NCBI RefSeq assembly: GCF_000826545.1
Contig: NZ_CDME01000011.1
Coordinates: 584,001-648,000 of the forward strand
Origin: Kibdelosporangium sp. MJ126-NF4
GTDB lineage: Bacteria; Actinomycetota; Actinomycetes; Mycobacteriales; Pseudonocardiaceae
Length of the DNA stretch: 64,000 bases
Direction of reading: 5' to 3'
The translations under genes were made by a program, and so were the position numbers. The notes below the pieces were generated by a model that saw nothing but the letters and a program-made list of their open reading frames with translations, was not told the DNA's origin and ran no database searches. This document shows, piece by piece, positions 17,199-26,800 of this stretch. How positions within the stretch are numbered: position 1 is the first letter of the stretch; the number at the start of each line of letters is the position of its first letter.

Positions 17199-17471
17199 AT
17201 GCACAAAGATTGGTTTGACCTCATGACCGGGAATGCCTACCCGGATACGTTGAAACGGGATATCGCTTCCCTGCTAAGTTCGTGCCCGACCGGCGCCGCG
17301 CTAAACGATGAGTGGGTTCCATGGTTGGAGTGCGCGGCCACCATTTTCGACGAGATCGGCCGCGTCGCACCAGAACGACGAGCCGACGCTATAAGGCATG
17401 CCGTGAAGGTCCGTGAGTTGATCCAACTACTCCTCTTGACAGATCAAATCTGTATGCGGCCACGATGGTGA
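17199..17471 (+). CDS. Hypothetical protein in the Imm1 operon
   Basis: 90 residues (MHKDWFDLMTGNAYPDTLKR...QICMRPRW), acidic to neutral and mostly helical. ATG 17199 is chosen for AGGCGGGA just before it; an ATG at 17109 would overlap the Imm1 gene and add 30 residues. The end overlaps the next gene by 7 bp. No family is recognised. Confidence 0.5.
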   Translation: MHKDWFDLMTGNAYPDTLKRDIASLLSSCPTGAALNDEWVPWLECAATIFDEIGRVAPERRADAIRHAVKVRELIQLLLLTDQICMRPRW

Positions 17472-17803
17472 CGCAGAACCACAACCGCAGCGCCGAGAAA
17501 TTGCCGCAGTCGGTTCTCAATGGCGAGTTCACCGACAGTCTTCGCATTCGCGCGTATCACGAATTGGCAGGATCGATTCGAGCGCGTAGCGCCCACCAAG
17601 CGAAGGCGGCCAATGCGATGAGCAAGCGCGGCAATGCCCTACTAAGGGACGCTGACGTCATTGACGCACTTGCGCTGACGTACACACACCTTGAGCAAGA
17701 GGCTGAATACTGGGACCAATTCGACGTGGACAAGTTTGTCCGGAACACCATAGCCGCTCTCGCTTGGCTAAAAGATCCTATTGGAGGTGACCATGCAACC
17801 TAA
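17465..17803 (+). CDS. Hypothetical helical protein in the Imm1 operon
   Basis: 112 residues beginning MVTQNHNRSAEKLPQ. It is helical, with an Ala/Arg-rich middle (RARSAHQAKAANAMSKRGNALLRDADVIDALALTYTHLEQEAEYW). It overlaps the upstream gene by 7 bp and ends 42 bp before a terminator hairpin, so the three genes make one transcription unit. No family is recognised. Confidence 0.5.
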   Translation: MVTQNHNRSAEKLPQSVLNGEFTDSLRIRAYHELAGSIRARSAHQAKAANAMSKRGNALLRDADVIDALALTYTHLEQEAEYWDQFDVDKFVRNTIAALAWLKDPIGGDHAT

Positions 17804-17845
17804 AGCCGTCTGAGAAGTAGCTCAGCGGCCCTGTTCTGCTCACAC

Positions 17846-17882
17846 GAACACCTCTCGCTGACTCGATCTGCGAGAGGTGTTC
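17846..17882 (+). terminator. 13-bp perfect hairpin after the Imm1 trio
   Basis: GAACACCTCTCGC (17846-17858) and GCGAGAGGTGTTC (17870-17882) are exact inverted repeats with an 11-base loop. It follows the last gene of the trio and precedes the DUF5753 regulator. No long T tract is present. Confidence 0.75.
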
Positions 17883-17912
17883 AACTATCGAGACGAAGGA
17901 AAACCCTAGGCG

Positions 17913-18764
17913 ATGGCAGCCTCAATACCGAACAGCTACTACGGCCACCGACTTGTGCTTGACCTAAAAGCAGCTCGAACAAAAGCGGGGCTGACTCAAA
18001 CTGAGGTCGCAGACCGCATGCATACGACCACACAAAGAATCAGCCGAATCGAGCAGGGGCAACTGCCCAACTACTACGAAATGCTGGCTTTCCTCAAGGA
18101 ATACGATACACCCCCCGAAGAGTGGGAAAAGTATGCCGAGTTGCTTGAAATGGCAAAGATCACTCCCTGGTGGCACGGCTATGGCCTGAAGGGCGGAGAT
18201 CTATGGGAAACCAAGATGGAGGATGCCGCGTATCGCAAAGAAGAGTTCCAGCTGAGCTATGTGCCAGAACTTCTACAGACAGAAGAGTACGCACGTGCCG
18301 TACTGAATTCTCCGGGATGGTCGTGCGCGGCAGACAGAGTCGACACCCTTGTGGATGCGAGGATGCGACGACAGGAGCGTTTGCAGGGGAAACGAGAAAT
18401 GAAATTTCATGCTGTAATACATGAGGCCACTCTCGCACATGAACTGATGGATCAGGTCCAACTCAACCACCTGGTCAGAGTTTCACAGCATCGAAACATA
18501 ACCATCCAGATCATTCCCTTCCCGGCTCAGTCACATCTCGGACTCCGAGGGCCGTTTAGCCTCTTTTACTTTGAACACGAAGAGTCCCCGGAAAGTGCTT
18601 GCGTTGACAGTCCACTTGGTCGAACCGAAGTGCGAACAGAGAAAGACCAGATTCGACTCAAAGAGGTTTTTGACAGCCTGCAATCAGTTGCGTTGAGCCC
18701 CCGTGCCACGATCAAAATGCTGAGGGAGCGTCGGCAGACCGCGATCGATGGCCGCAGTCCGTGA
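17913..18764 (+). CDS. XRE-family DNA-binding protein with DUF5753
   Basis: 283 residues. The HTH lies at about 10-65 (LVLDLKAARTKAGLTQTEVADRMHTTTQRISRIEQG). The rest fits DUF5753: YVPELLQTEEYARAVL, RQERL, ATLAHEL, ITIQIIPF and GPFSLFYFE. Such proteins are very common in Streptomyces and Pseudonocardiaceae, usually beside a DUF397 gene, and some pairs act as toxin-antitoxin-like regulators. AAGGA precedes ATG 17913. A degenerate DUF397-like reading frame overlaps its 3' end. It may be element cargo or the first chromosomal gene after it. Confidence 0.88.
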   Translation: MAASIPNSYYGHRLVLDLKAARTKAGLTQTEVADRMHTTTQRISRIEQGQLPNYYEMLAFLKEYDTPPEEWEKYAELLEMAKITPWWHGYGLKGGDLWETKMEDAAYRKEEFQLSYVPELLQTEEYARAVLNSPGWSCAADRVDTLVDARMRRQERLQGKREMKFHAVIHEATLAHELMDQVQLNHLVRVSQHRNITIQIIPFPAQSHLGLRGPFSLFYFEHEESPESACVDSPLGRTEVRTEKDQIRLKEVFDSLQSVALSPRATIKMLRERRQTAIDGRSP

Positions 18765-18891
18765 CCTACTCCCGGGAGCATGGAGCGCCAACCAGAAGTC
18801 TGATACCGCCTGCACGCTCGCCCGCTGGACGCTCGGCAGGTCATACGTGGTCCTTACGCGACAAGTCATTGCAGCGTTGGTCGTTGCTTGA
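18748..18891 (+). CDS. Short DUF397-like protein (tentative)
   Basis: 47 residues from ATG 18748, overlapping the DUF5753 gene by 17 bp. GAWSANQKSDTACTLARWTLG vaguely fits the W(R/S)...SD..C.ev... pattern of DUF397, the usual partner of DUF5753 regulators, but the typical VRDSK ending is missing. It may be a decayed partner or chance. Confidence 0.3.
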   Translation: MAAVRDLLPGAWSANQKSDTACTLARWTLGRSYVVLTRQVIAALVVA

Positions 18892-19019
18892 GGCGGCGGC
18901 TTGCCGGGAGCAGATCTGTGCGCCCAGCTAGCGTTACCTCCATGCGTCGTTCACAGACCTGGTCCGCTGGGGAGAGGTCTCCCTCATGCTGTCGCATGTC
19001 GTGGCGGAGGTTGACATAG

Positions 19020-19841
19020 ATGCAGCTCACAGGCTTGCTAGAAGCACTTCAAAAATTCGTAGTTGTCGCCGAAGAGGGGCATTTCGGCAAGGCCGCGGAA
19101 CGGCTCGGCATGACCCAGCCGCCGGTTTCCCAAGGCGTGCAACGGCTGGAACGCCGTCTCGGTGTCCAGTTGTTCAGCCGCGGCACGCGGGGCGTCGGGC
19201 TGACCCCGGCGGGCACGGAACTGCTGCCGCAGGCATACGCCCTGCTCGGTGACGCCGAACGGTTCGTCGACGAGGCGGGCAGGCTGCGCAGCCGCGCCAT
19301 CCGGGTGGGAATGATCCCGCAGTTGAGTTCGTGGCACGTGGCCGCCGTCGCCGCCACTGCGACGGTCACGGTCACCACGGCGTCCACTGTGGAACTTGTT
19401 GAGGCCGTGGCGTCCGGCGAGCTCGACTGCGCCGCCGTGCACCACCCCGCGCTGGTGAACTCGTTGGAGTGCGGGCCGGTCCTCAAGATCCCCAGCTGGG
19501 CTCTTGTCCCGTCGGGGCACGAGGTCCACGCGCTCACGGACCTGCGTGGCCTGCCGTTCGCGGCGGCCCCACGCAGTCACGGCACGGCGGCGTTCGACCT
19601 GTTCGCGGACCGGCTGCGCGCCGCCGGGCTCGATCCCGGCTTCGTACCGGCTTCGGACGAGCGGCAGATCCTCGCCGCGGTCGCCGCCGGACGCGCGTTC
19701 GGCATGACCTGCGACCCGCATGTGCGGGCGCCCGGCGTGGATCGGATCGCCGTGGACGAGGAGTTCTGGCTGCGGGTCCGGCTCGTCTGGCGAGTACTCG
19801 CCGCGGACGTGCTGGGCGCGATCACCGGAGCGCTGACGTGA
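19020..19841 (+). CDS. LysR-family regulator, BlaA-like
   Basis: 273 residues. The N-terminal LysR HTH is typical: FVVVAEEGHFGKAAERLGMTQPPVSQGVQRLERRLGVQLFSRG, then TPAGTELLPQA. A shorter than usual effector domain follows. It overlaps the next gene by GTGA. The order LysR regulator, cytoplasmic penicillin-recognising-like protein, beta-lactamase matches blaA, blaB and blaL of Streptomyces cacaoi, where BlaA activates beta-lactamase expression. The function is inferred from this synteny. No strong RBS is visible before the ATG. Confidence 0.85.
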   Translation: MQLTGLLEALQKFVVVAEEGHFGKAAERLGMTQPPVSQGVQRLERRLGVQLFSRGTRGVGLTPAGTELLPQAYALLGDAERFVDEAGRLRSRAIRVGMIPQLSSWHVAAVAATATVTVTTASTVELVEAVASGELDCAAVHHPALVNSLECGPVLKIPSWALVPSGHEVHALTDLRGLPFAAAPRSHGTAAFDLFADRLRAAGLDPGFVPASDERQILAAVAAGRAFGMTCDPHVRAPGVDRIAVDEEFWLRVRLVWRVLAADVLGAITGALT

Positions 19842-20725
19842 TCGCGGACCGTGTCCGCTCGGTCTTCCGTGACGCCGGTACCGCGGGCTGGCTGCACGCG
19901 ATCCAGCTCGGCGCGACCGGCCGCCAAGTGGACGTCGACGCCGACGAACCCGTGGTGATGGCGTCGGTGTACAAACTTCCCTTGCTGGTCGCGCTGTGCC
20001 GCCAGTTCGACGCGGGCCGGATCGATCCACTGTCGACAGTCCGGATCAACCCGGCGTCGTGCACGCCCGGTCCGACCGGGATCTCCACCTTCCTCGACCC
20101 GATCACGATGTCGTGGCGTGATCTGGCCGCGTCGATGATGATCGTGTCGGACAGCGCCGCCGCCGACGTCATCCTCGGCGAGGTCGGCCTGGACGTGGTC
20201 CAGCGGACGCTGCTGGAGCTGGAGCTGTCCGGCACCAGGATCGTCGGCGGCACCGCGGACGTCTCGGCGACGCTGATGCGCGAGACCGGAACGGCGACGA
20301 CCGCTCAGGCGTTCGCCCTGATCAGCGACAACGACGAGGTCCGCACGGTCAGCGCGTACGACCCCGCGTACACGAGCGCCACCACGCCACGGGACATGAC
20401 ACGGCTGCTGGCGCTGATCTGGTCGGACTCCGTGGCGTCCGACGAGCAGTGTGCGTTCATCCGGCAACTGATGGGCAAGCAGGTGTGGTCGCACCGGATC
20501 CGTACCGGGTTCCCGTTCGGCGACGTCCAGGTGTCCGGCAAGACCGGCACCATCGGCGCGGTCCGCAACGAGGTCGCCGTCGTCGAGTACAGCGGTGAGC
20601 TTCCCATCGCTGTCGCGGTGTTCACGTTCGCCGCGCGTGCCGATCCCGCGCTGCCCGCTGTGGACACGGCGATCGGCGACGCGGCCCGGATCGCCGTCAC
20701 CGACCTCCGCTCGGGCCGCCTCTGA
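19838..20725 (+). CDS. Signal-less beta-lactamase-like serine protein, BlaB-like
   Basis: 295 residues of the class A beta-lactamase/transpeptidase fold. The SxxK motif is SVYK in VVMASVYKLP, the SDN loop is SDSAA, and the KTG motif is VSGKTGTIG. There is no signal peptide and no ExxLN acylase motif at the expected place, so it is probably cytoplasmic and not a hydrolytic lactamase. S. cacaoi BlaB has the same peculiarities and acts with BlaA in beta-lactamase regulation. The GTG start is fixed by the GTGA overlap with the LysR gene. Confidence 0.82.
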   Translation: MIADRVRSVFRDAGTAGWLHAIQLGATGRQVDVDADEPVVMASVYKLPLLVALCRQFDAGRIDPLSTVRINPASCTPGPTGISTFLDPITMSWRDLAASMMIVSDSAAADVILGEVGLDVVQRTLLELELSGTRIVGGTADVSATLMRETGTATTAQAFALISDNDEVRTVSAYDPAYTSATTPRDMTRLLALIWSDSVASDEQCAFIRQLMGKQVWSHRIRTGFPFGDVQVSGKTGTIGAVRNEVAVVEYSGELPIAVAVFTFAARADPALPAVDTAIGDAARIAVTDLRSGRL

Positions 20726-20734
20726 TAGTGATTT

Positions 20735-20784
20735 GCTATCGAAGGCGGTAGCGATTCGTATTGGCGCTATCACCGTGACGGTGA
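20735..20784. promoter_or_regulatory. Candidate operators upstream of beta-lactamase
   Basis: The 72-bp gap before the lactamase contains GCTATCGAAGGCGGTAGC (20735-20752), a near-palindrome, and TCACCGTGACGGTGA (20770-20784), a perfect palindrome with one central base. These are good candidates for binding by the LysR-type regulator. TAGGAA before ATG 20798 is the ribosome site. Confidence 0.5.
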
Positions 20785-20797
20785 TTCGGTAGGAACC

Positions 20798-21709
20798 ATG
20801 AAGATCAACCGCCGGATCCTGCTCGCCGCGCTCGTGACCGTCCCGCTCGTCGGATGCACCGCGACGGCCGTCCAGAACCCACCGCCGCCACCGGCCACGA
20901 CAACCACGGCGACACCTGCCGTCACCACCGACTTCACCGCGTTGGAGACCCGGTTCGGCGCGCGCCTCGGACTGGTCGCAGTGGACGTGACATCCGGGAA
21001 GGCCGTGGCGCACAGGGAGAACGAGACCTTCGCGCTCCTCTCGGTGTTCAAGGGCTACGCCGCCGGCGCGCTGCTCAAGGCCCACCCGCTGGACACGGGG
21101 TTCTTCAACCAGACGATCAAGTACACCAAGGCCGACCTCGTCGACAACTCGCCGGTGACCGAGAAGCACGTCGACACCGGGATGACCGTGGCCGCGATCT
21201 GCGAGGCCGCGATCACCAGGAGCGACAACACAGCGGGCAACCTGATGCTCAAACTCCTTGGCGGGCCGACGAAACTGACCGAGTTCGCGCGGTCCGTCGG
21301 CGATCCAAAGACCCGACTCGACCGCTGGGAGACCGATCTGAACGTGGTTCCCCCTGGCACGGAACAGGACACCACGTCTCCCGCTGCGATCGGCAACGCC
21401 TACCGGTCACTCGTCGTCGGCGACACGCTCGGCGTACCGGAACGCACCCAGTTGAAGAACTGGCTGTTGGCCAGCACAACGGGTGCGGAGCGGATCCGCG
21501 CGGGCCTGCCGAGCGGTTGGGTCACCGGCGACAAGACCGGGACCGGCGGCGTGTGGGGCACGGCCAACGACGTGGCTGTCACCTGGCCGTCCCCGGACAA
21601 GCCGATCGTGATCGCGATCCTCACCGACAAGAAGGCCAAGGAAGCCAAGCCGGACAACGCACTGTTGGCCGAGGCGACCAGGATCGCGATCAAGGCGCTG
21701 GCGCTGTGA
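20798..21709 (+). CDS. Class A beta-lactamase, lipoprotein form
   Basis: 303 residues. The signal [20 protein letters not shown] carries a lipobox (LVGC), so the enzyme should be tethered to the outer face of the membrane, followed by a Pro/Thr linker. All class A motifs are present: SVFK (active Ser), SDN in [16 protein letters not shown] for the omega-loop Glu, and KTG in GDKTGTG. It hydrolyses beta-lactams. It is co-directional with the blaA/blaB-like genes. Its last 20 bp overlap the convergent exporter gene. Confidence 0.94.
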   Translation: MKINRRILLAALVTVPLVGCTATAVQNPPPPPATTTTATPAVTTDFTALETRFGARLGLVAVDVTSGKAVAHRENETFALLSVFKGYAAGALLKAHPLDTGFFNQTIKYTKADLVDNSPVTEKHVDTGMTVAAICEAAITRSDNTAGNLMLKLLGGPTKLTEFARSVGDPKTRLDRWETDLNVVPPGTEQDTTSPAAIGNAYRSLVVGDTLGVPERTQLKNWLLASTTGAERIRAGLPSGWVTGDKTGTGGVWGTANDVAVTWPSPDKPIVIAILTDKKAKEAKPDNALLAEATRIAIKALAL

Positions 21710-23078
21710 CCGGGGCCTTGTCCCGTACGAAGATCGCCACGGCCACGGTGACCACTCCGGTGACCAGCCCCGCCACGAGCAGTGCCCGGTGCAGCCCGTC
21801 CACAAAGGTCGCACCGGAGGCGATCAGTCCACCGAGGACGGCGACGCCCAGTGCGGTCCCGGTCTGACGGGTCGCGTTCACGGTCGCGGCCGCGATGCCT
21901 GAGCGCTCACGGGGAACGGCGTGCAGCGCGATCGTGTTGGTGGGCACGCCTGCCAGGTTGAGCGCGAGGCCCGCGAGCAGGAACAGCCCCGCGACCACCG
22001 GGTACGGCGTGGTGGCCGTGAGCGTCATCATCCCCAACTGTGACACGGTCAGCAGCGCGTACCCGGTCAACAATGGCTTGAGCGGCCCGAACCTGCCGAC
22101 GAGACGGCCACTGACCAGGGACAGCACGCTGTTTGCCAGCACGTACGGCAGGAACTGCAGACCGGCCTCGGTCGGCGACGCGCCACGCACGTCCTGCAGG
22201 TAGATCGACAGGAAGAAGAACGTGGCGAACGCGCCGAACCCGATGGTGAACGAGGCGAGGTTGATCAGGCCGAACTCCCGGCGGCCCAGCAGCCGGATCG
22301 GCAGCATCGGCTTGTCCTGCCGCAGTTCCACCACGACGAACGCGGCGAGACCGACCACGGCGACGGCGAGCGTCACCAGGACACCGGCGCTCGACCAGCC
22401 CGCGTGCCCCGCTTCGATCATCGCGTAGGCCAGCGCACCGATCCACACGATGGCGAGCACCTGACCGGCCAGGTCCAGCGACGAGTGCTCGGGATCCGCG
22501 GACTCCCTGAGTGTGCGCAGGCCGATCGCGACGACGACAACGCCGAGCGGGATGTTGATGAGGAACACGCTCTGCCAGCCGAGCGCCTCGGTCAACGGGC
22601 CGCCGAGCAGCGGCCCGAGCACAAGAGCCATGCCCGCGACGCTCGCCCACAGCCCGATCACCCGTGCCCGCTCGGCGGGCTGTGGGAACGCCTGCGCGAT
22701 CAACGACATGGCGCCCGGCGTGACAACGGACGCGGCCGCGCCCTGCACCACCCGCGCGGTGATGAGCATCTCTACGCTGGGAGCAAGGCCACACGCGAGC
22801 GAAGCGAGCGTGAACACGCTCAGACCCATGAGGAACACGCGCTTGCGCCCGAAGCGGTCCGCGAGCGCGCCACCGGTGAGCATCACGGCGGCCAGCGCGA
22901 CAACGTACCCGTCGAGGACCCATTGCAGGTCGGCCAGCGACGCGTGCAGGTCAGCCTGGATGCTGGGCAGCGCGATGGTGACGATGCTGACGTCGAGCAG
23001 CGCCATGAAGGTGCCGAGGAACAGCGCGGTCAGCATGGCCGCTGGCCGTTTGGTGGAGATCGTGTCCTGCTGGATCAT
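21690..23078 (-). CDS. DHA2-family (EmrB/QacA) drug exporter
   Basis: 462 residues with about 14 hydrophobic segments. Motif A ([17 protein letters not shown]) follows TM2, motif B-like [15 protein letters not shown] is in TM4, and motif C-like [12 protein letters not shown] is in TM5. Members use proton motive force to expel drugs and dyes. The ATG at 23078 lies 16 bp from a MerR operator. The gene is divergent from the MerR regulator and its 3' end overlaps the beta-lactamase gene by 20 bp on the other strand. Confidence 0.92.
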   Translation of the reverse strand: MIQQDTISTKRPAAMLTALFLGTFMALLDVSIVTIALPSIQADLHASLADLQWVLDGYVVALAAVMLTGGALADRFGRKRVFLMGLSVFTLASLACGLAPSVEMLITARVVQGAAASVVTPGAMSLIAQAFPQPAERARVIGLWASVAGMALVLGPLLGGPLTEALGWQSVFLINIPLGVVVVAIGLRTLRESADPEHSSLDLAGQVLAIVWIGALAYAMIEAGHAGWSSAGVLVTLAVAVVGLAAFVVVELRQDKPMLPIRLLGRREFGLINLASFTIGFGAFATFFFLSIYLQDVRGASPTEAGLQFLPYVLANSVLSLVSGRLVGRFGPLKPLLTGYALLTVSQLGMMTLTATTPYPVVAGLFLLAGLALNLAGVPTNTIALHAVPRERSGIAAATVNATRQTGTALGVAVLGGLIASGATFVDGLHRALLVAGLVTGVVTVAVAIFVRDKAPVTAPAP

Positions 23079-23093
23079 GTCGGCGAGCTTGCT

Positions 23094-23113
23094 ATCTCAA
23101 GCCGACTTGAGGT
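23094..23113. promoter_or_regulatory. MerR-type operator in the divergent promoter
   Basis: ATCTCAAGCCGACTTGAGGT contains a perfect CTCAAG-4-CTTGAG palindrome. On the minus strand TTGACC immediately precedes it and can serve as the exporter's -35 box, the usual placing of a MerR operator within a long promoter spacer. It lies in the 46-bp gap between the exporter and regulator starts. Confidence 0.65.
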
Positions 23114-23124
23114 CAACTGACCAC

Positions 23125-23586
23125 ATGTGGTCCATTGGCGAAACGGCGAGGAAGCTGGGTGTCGCGGTGTCGACACTGCGGTACTGGGACGAGCGCGGCC
23201 TGGTCGCCCCGGCGGCCCGCAAGTCCGGCCACCGCTTCTACGGCGACGACGAACTGCGCCGCCTGGCAGTGGCGAAGCTGTTGCAGGACACCGGGTTGCT
23301 CAGCATCGACGAGATATCGGCGGTCGTCCGCGGCAACCTGTCCGGTGGCGACTGGCGCGCGGCGGTGGAGAGCAGGCTGGCGGCGGTGCACGAGCAACAG
23401 CAGCGCCTGGCGAGGGCCGAGGCGTTCCTCGTCCACTTCCTGAAGTGCCCGAACGAGGAGCCGGTCACCGAATGCCCCTACCTGCACCGGGACATCAAAC
23501 AGATCCTGAAGAACCACGACATCTGCGACGTCGACCGTGAGATAAAGGCCAAGGAAGGCAGTGCGCCAAACGGCCGAGTCGATTGA
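23125..23586 (+). CDS. MerR-family regulator
   Basis: 153 residues. The N-terminal winged HTH is MWSIGETARKLGVAVSTLRYWDERGLV, followed by a long coiled dimer helix. The C-terminal part has Cys in FLKCPNEEPVTECPYLHRDI and a third in HDICDV, which might bind metal or sense redox, but it lacks the SoxR CxCxxC cluster motif. It is divergent from the DHA2 exporter across a perfect palindrome and is its likely activator. Confidence 0.88.
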   Translation: MWSIGETARKLGVAVSTLRYWDERGLVAPAARKSGHRFYGDDELRRLAVAKLLQDTGLLSIDEISAVVRGNLSGGDWRAAVESRLAAVHEQQQRLARAEAFLVHFLKCPNEEPVTECPYLHRDIKQILKNHDICDVDREIKAKEGSAPNGRVD

Positions 23587-23812
23587 CACAATCAGCGATT
23601 CCGACCCACGAAGGAGCGTTCTACAGCGGGATTCACCCGATCGTGAATCACCTTGACCACCAGGAAAAACACGGTTCGTAAGTTCCCGGACACGCCTGGG
23701 GAAAACAGTCCCCACTTCCCGTTCGATGACCGCGTTCTGGCCGCGTTCTGACCGCGCGAAAGCAGACCATTTTCGGATCTCCGCGTCGGCACGAACGAAC
23801 TGGGGGCCTGGA

Positions 23813-26800
23813 GTGAGACGGGCAATCGGCTGGGCAATCGCCTTCATGATGATCGCCGCGACACTTGTACTGGTGGTTAACCCGGAACGACGGGACACAC
23901 CCGAACCGGTGGACACTGCCCCCAGCGTGGCGGAGGCGATGACCGCCGCGGTCGCACAGGGCAGCCGGGTCGCGGTAGGCGACATGACCACGCCGACGCG
24001 GACGGTGTACGCGAAGCCGGACGGCCACCTGACCGCCGAACTGTCCGCGGTCCCACGCCAGGTGAAGAAGGACGACAGCTGGGTGCCGATCGACACGCAC
24101 CTGGCCACGCAGCCCAATGGCACGATCACCCCCAAGGCAGCCATCGGTGGGCTGACGCTGTCCGGTGGTGGTGACCGACTCCCGCTGGCGCGCTTGGTCC
24201 GCGACGACAAGGTCTTCGAGCTGTACTGGCCGGGCACCCTGCCCAAGCCCGTCGTCGACGGGGACACCGCGACCTACCCCGAGGTGCTGCCCGGCGTCGA
24301 CCTGCGGATGCGGGCCAACGACTCCGGCTACGACCAGCACCTGGTGGTCAAGACGGCCAAGGCGGCCGCAAACCCCTCGTTGGCAAGGATTTCACTGCCC
24401 ACGCGGACCGAGAAGCTGACGTTGGCCGCCGACACAGCCGGTGTCCTCACCGCGGCCGACGAGACCGGGCAGACCGTGTTCGCCTCGCCGCCGTCGCTGA
24501 TGTGGGACGCCGCCGGAAAACAGGCACCGGTCAAGGTCGAGCTGACCGCCGGACACCTGGTTCTGCTGCCGGACAACGGTTTGCTGCACGACCCGGCGGC
24601 CACGTTCCCGGTGACGGTCGACCCGGCCTGGCGGGACTTCACCAAGGTCGCGTGGGGCTCGGCGTCGTCCGGCAAGCCGAACCAGACCTTCTGGTTGTCC
24701 AGCGCCGACCCGCAGGGCAAGATCCAGGTCGGGCAGTGCTACGCCGCCGAAGGCACCTGCAACGGCATCGGCGAGATGTGGTCGTACTTCCAGTTCGACA
24801 CCGGATTCCTCGCCGGTAAGCGGATCAGGAGCTCAACGCTGCGCACGTCGCTGGTCTACGGCCCGAGCTGGGCGTGCAACGAGACCCGCGGGCACGAGCT
24901 GCACATCGCGAACGGTCAGGTCCACCCCGGCATGACCTGGAACAACCGCCCGCAGGGCAACACGATCGGCTTCGCGGTCGTGCCGAACGTGAACGGCAAC
25001 TGCCCGGGGAACAAGGAAGCGAACTTCCCCTTCAACGACCCCTACACAGGGATCGGCGGTGTCTTCACGTTCTTCCTGAAAGCGGGCGACTCCAACGACC
25101 AGATGGCGTGGCGCAAGTACGACCCTGGCTACGTCCTCCTTGCTGTCGACTACAACACCCCGCCGAACGTGCCGTCGAACCTGGGTACCGCGCCGAACAT
25201 CCCGGTGCCGTGCCGGTGGTGCGGCGGCAAAGCGTACATCGGCGACGAGTGGATCACCGCTCGCGCACGGCTGACCGACCCGGACAACGACCAGCTCGCA
25301 CCGCTGTGGCGGATCTGGATCAACGGGGTGATGGCGGAGCGCTGGGGCTCGATCCAGTCCTCCGGCGCGTTCCACGACACGCCCATCGACCTGCGCGGCG
25401 CTGATGGCAAGACAGTGGATGTGTGGGTGCTGGCGCAGGACCACGACGCCAACCACAATCGCGCGGACACCAGCAGTTGGGCCGCCTTCACGACGTTCGT
25501 GGTGGACCGGACTCCGGTGACCACAGCGCCCACTGTGGACAGTGTGCAGTACCCGAGTGACGGCCGTTGGCACGGCGGTGCGCGCATTCCCGGCACGTTC
25601 ACGTTCGGCGCGGCCGGTGTCGGCGACATCGACCACTACCTCTACGGCTGGGACACGCCGACGGAGAAGCTGGACGCCACCGCGCTCGGTGGCGGCGCGA
25701 GCATCGAACTCCCCACGCCCGGCGACGGTCCCCGCACGCTGGTCGTACAGAGTGTCGACCGGGCAGGACACAGAAGCCCGGTGACCAACTACCGCATCTA
25801 TGTGCGTCCCGGCAACGGCGCGCAGGCACAGTGGTCACTCGACGGCGACGCGAAGGACTCCGCGTACCTCGGCGACCGCAACGGCAGTGTCCTCGGTGGC
25901 GCGGTCTTCGGTCCTGGCGCGGTCGGCCAGGCGCTCAACCTCGACGGCGTCGACGACCAGATGACCGCGCCCAACACTCTGCGGACCGACGCGGGCTACT
26001 CGGTGTCGACGTGGGTGAAGGCGACCAAGGAACCGGCGGTCAACGGACTTTTCACCGCCGTGTCCCAGGACGGCGAGGCCACGAGCGGTTTCCAGCTCGG
26101 CTACCGCAAGCTGGCCGACCGGGCGGTGTGGGAGGTCACGGCCCCCGGCACGGACACCGCGACGCACACCGGTGACCTCACGGTCCGCAGCGATGTCACC
26201 GCCACCCTGAACACACCCACCCACTTGGCCGCCGTGTACGACGCGGCCAAGAAGGAAATGCGGCTCTACGTCAACGGAGTGCTCGCAGGCTCGGCAGTCC
26301 GGACCACTCCTGCCGTCAACTCCAGGAACGCCTTCGTGATCGGCCACGGCCGCGAGAACGGTGCGGCGGCCAACTGGTGGCCCGGCATGGTCGACGAGGT
26401 CAAGGCCTACGACCGGCCGCTGACCGAGGTGGAGGTCGGCAACCAGGTACGCCAGGACAACGTCCAACTGGGACAGTGGAAGTTCGACGAGACCACCGGC
26501 ACCACCGCGATCAACGGCATGCCGGGCGGCAACGCGATCGTGCTGCAGGGCGGCGCCAGGTTCGTCCAGGACGGCGCGGTCAACGGCGCGGTGAAACTGG
26601 AGAAACCGGAGGACTACGCCGGTACCGGCGGCCCCGTTGTCCGGACCGACCAGAGCTTCGCGGTCGCCACCTGGGTACGGCTGGACGGCGCGAGCGACTC
26701 GGCGACCGCGGTCTCCCAGGACGACCAGACCGTCAGCGGGTTCTCCCTCGGCTACCGCAACGTGGACGGCGGCAAGTGGGAATGGCAGCTGGCGTCGGAC

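Larger units (their letters stand above)
8108..17882. mobile_element. AICE-type integrative and conjugative element (approximate limits)
   Basis: The core is a serine integrase, an excisionase-like protein, WhiB, DUF2637 and FtsK-type transfer proteins and a Nudix gene, the usual content of actinomycete integrative conjugative elements. The 14.3-17.9 kb part has visibly lower GC than the flanks. The left end should lie just before the integrase (8039-8107). The right end is not resolved; it could be near 14.5 kb or as far as 18.9 kb, because serine integrases leave only very short core repeats. No replication initiator (RepSA, RepAM or prim-pol type) was recognised. Confidence 0.65.

Noticed and set aside
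17810..17882. GTAGCTCAGC followed by a stem, tRNA-like at first sight
   Set aside because: No acceptor stem or anticodon arm can be drawn. The strong hairpin is better read as a terminator.
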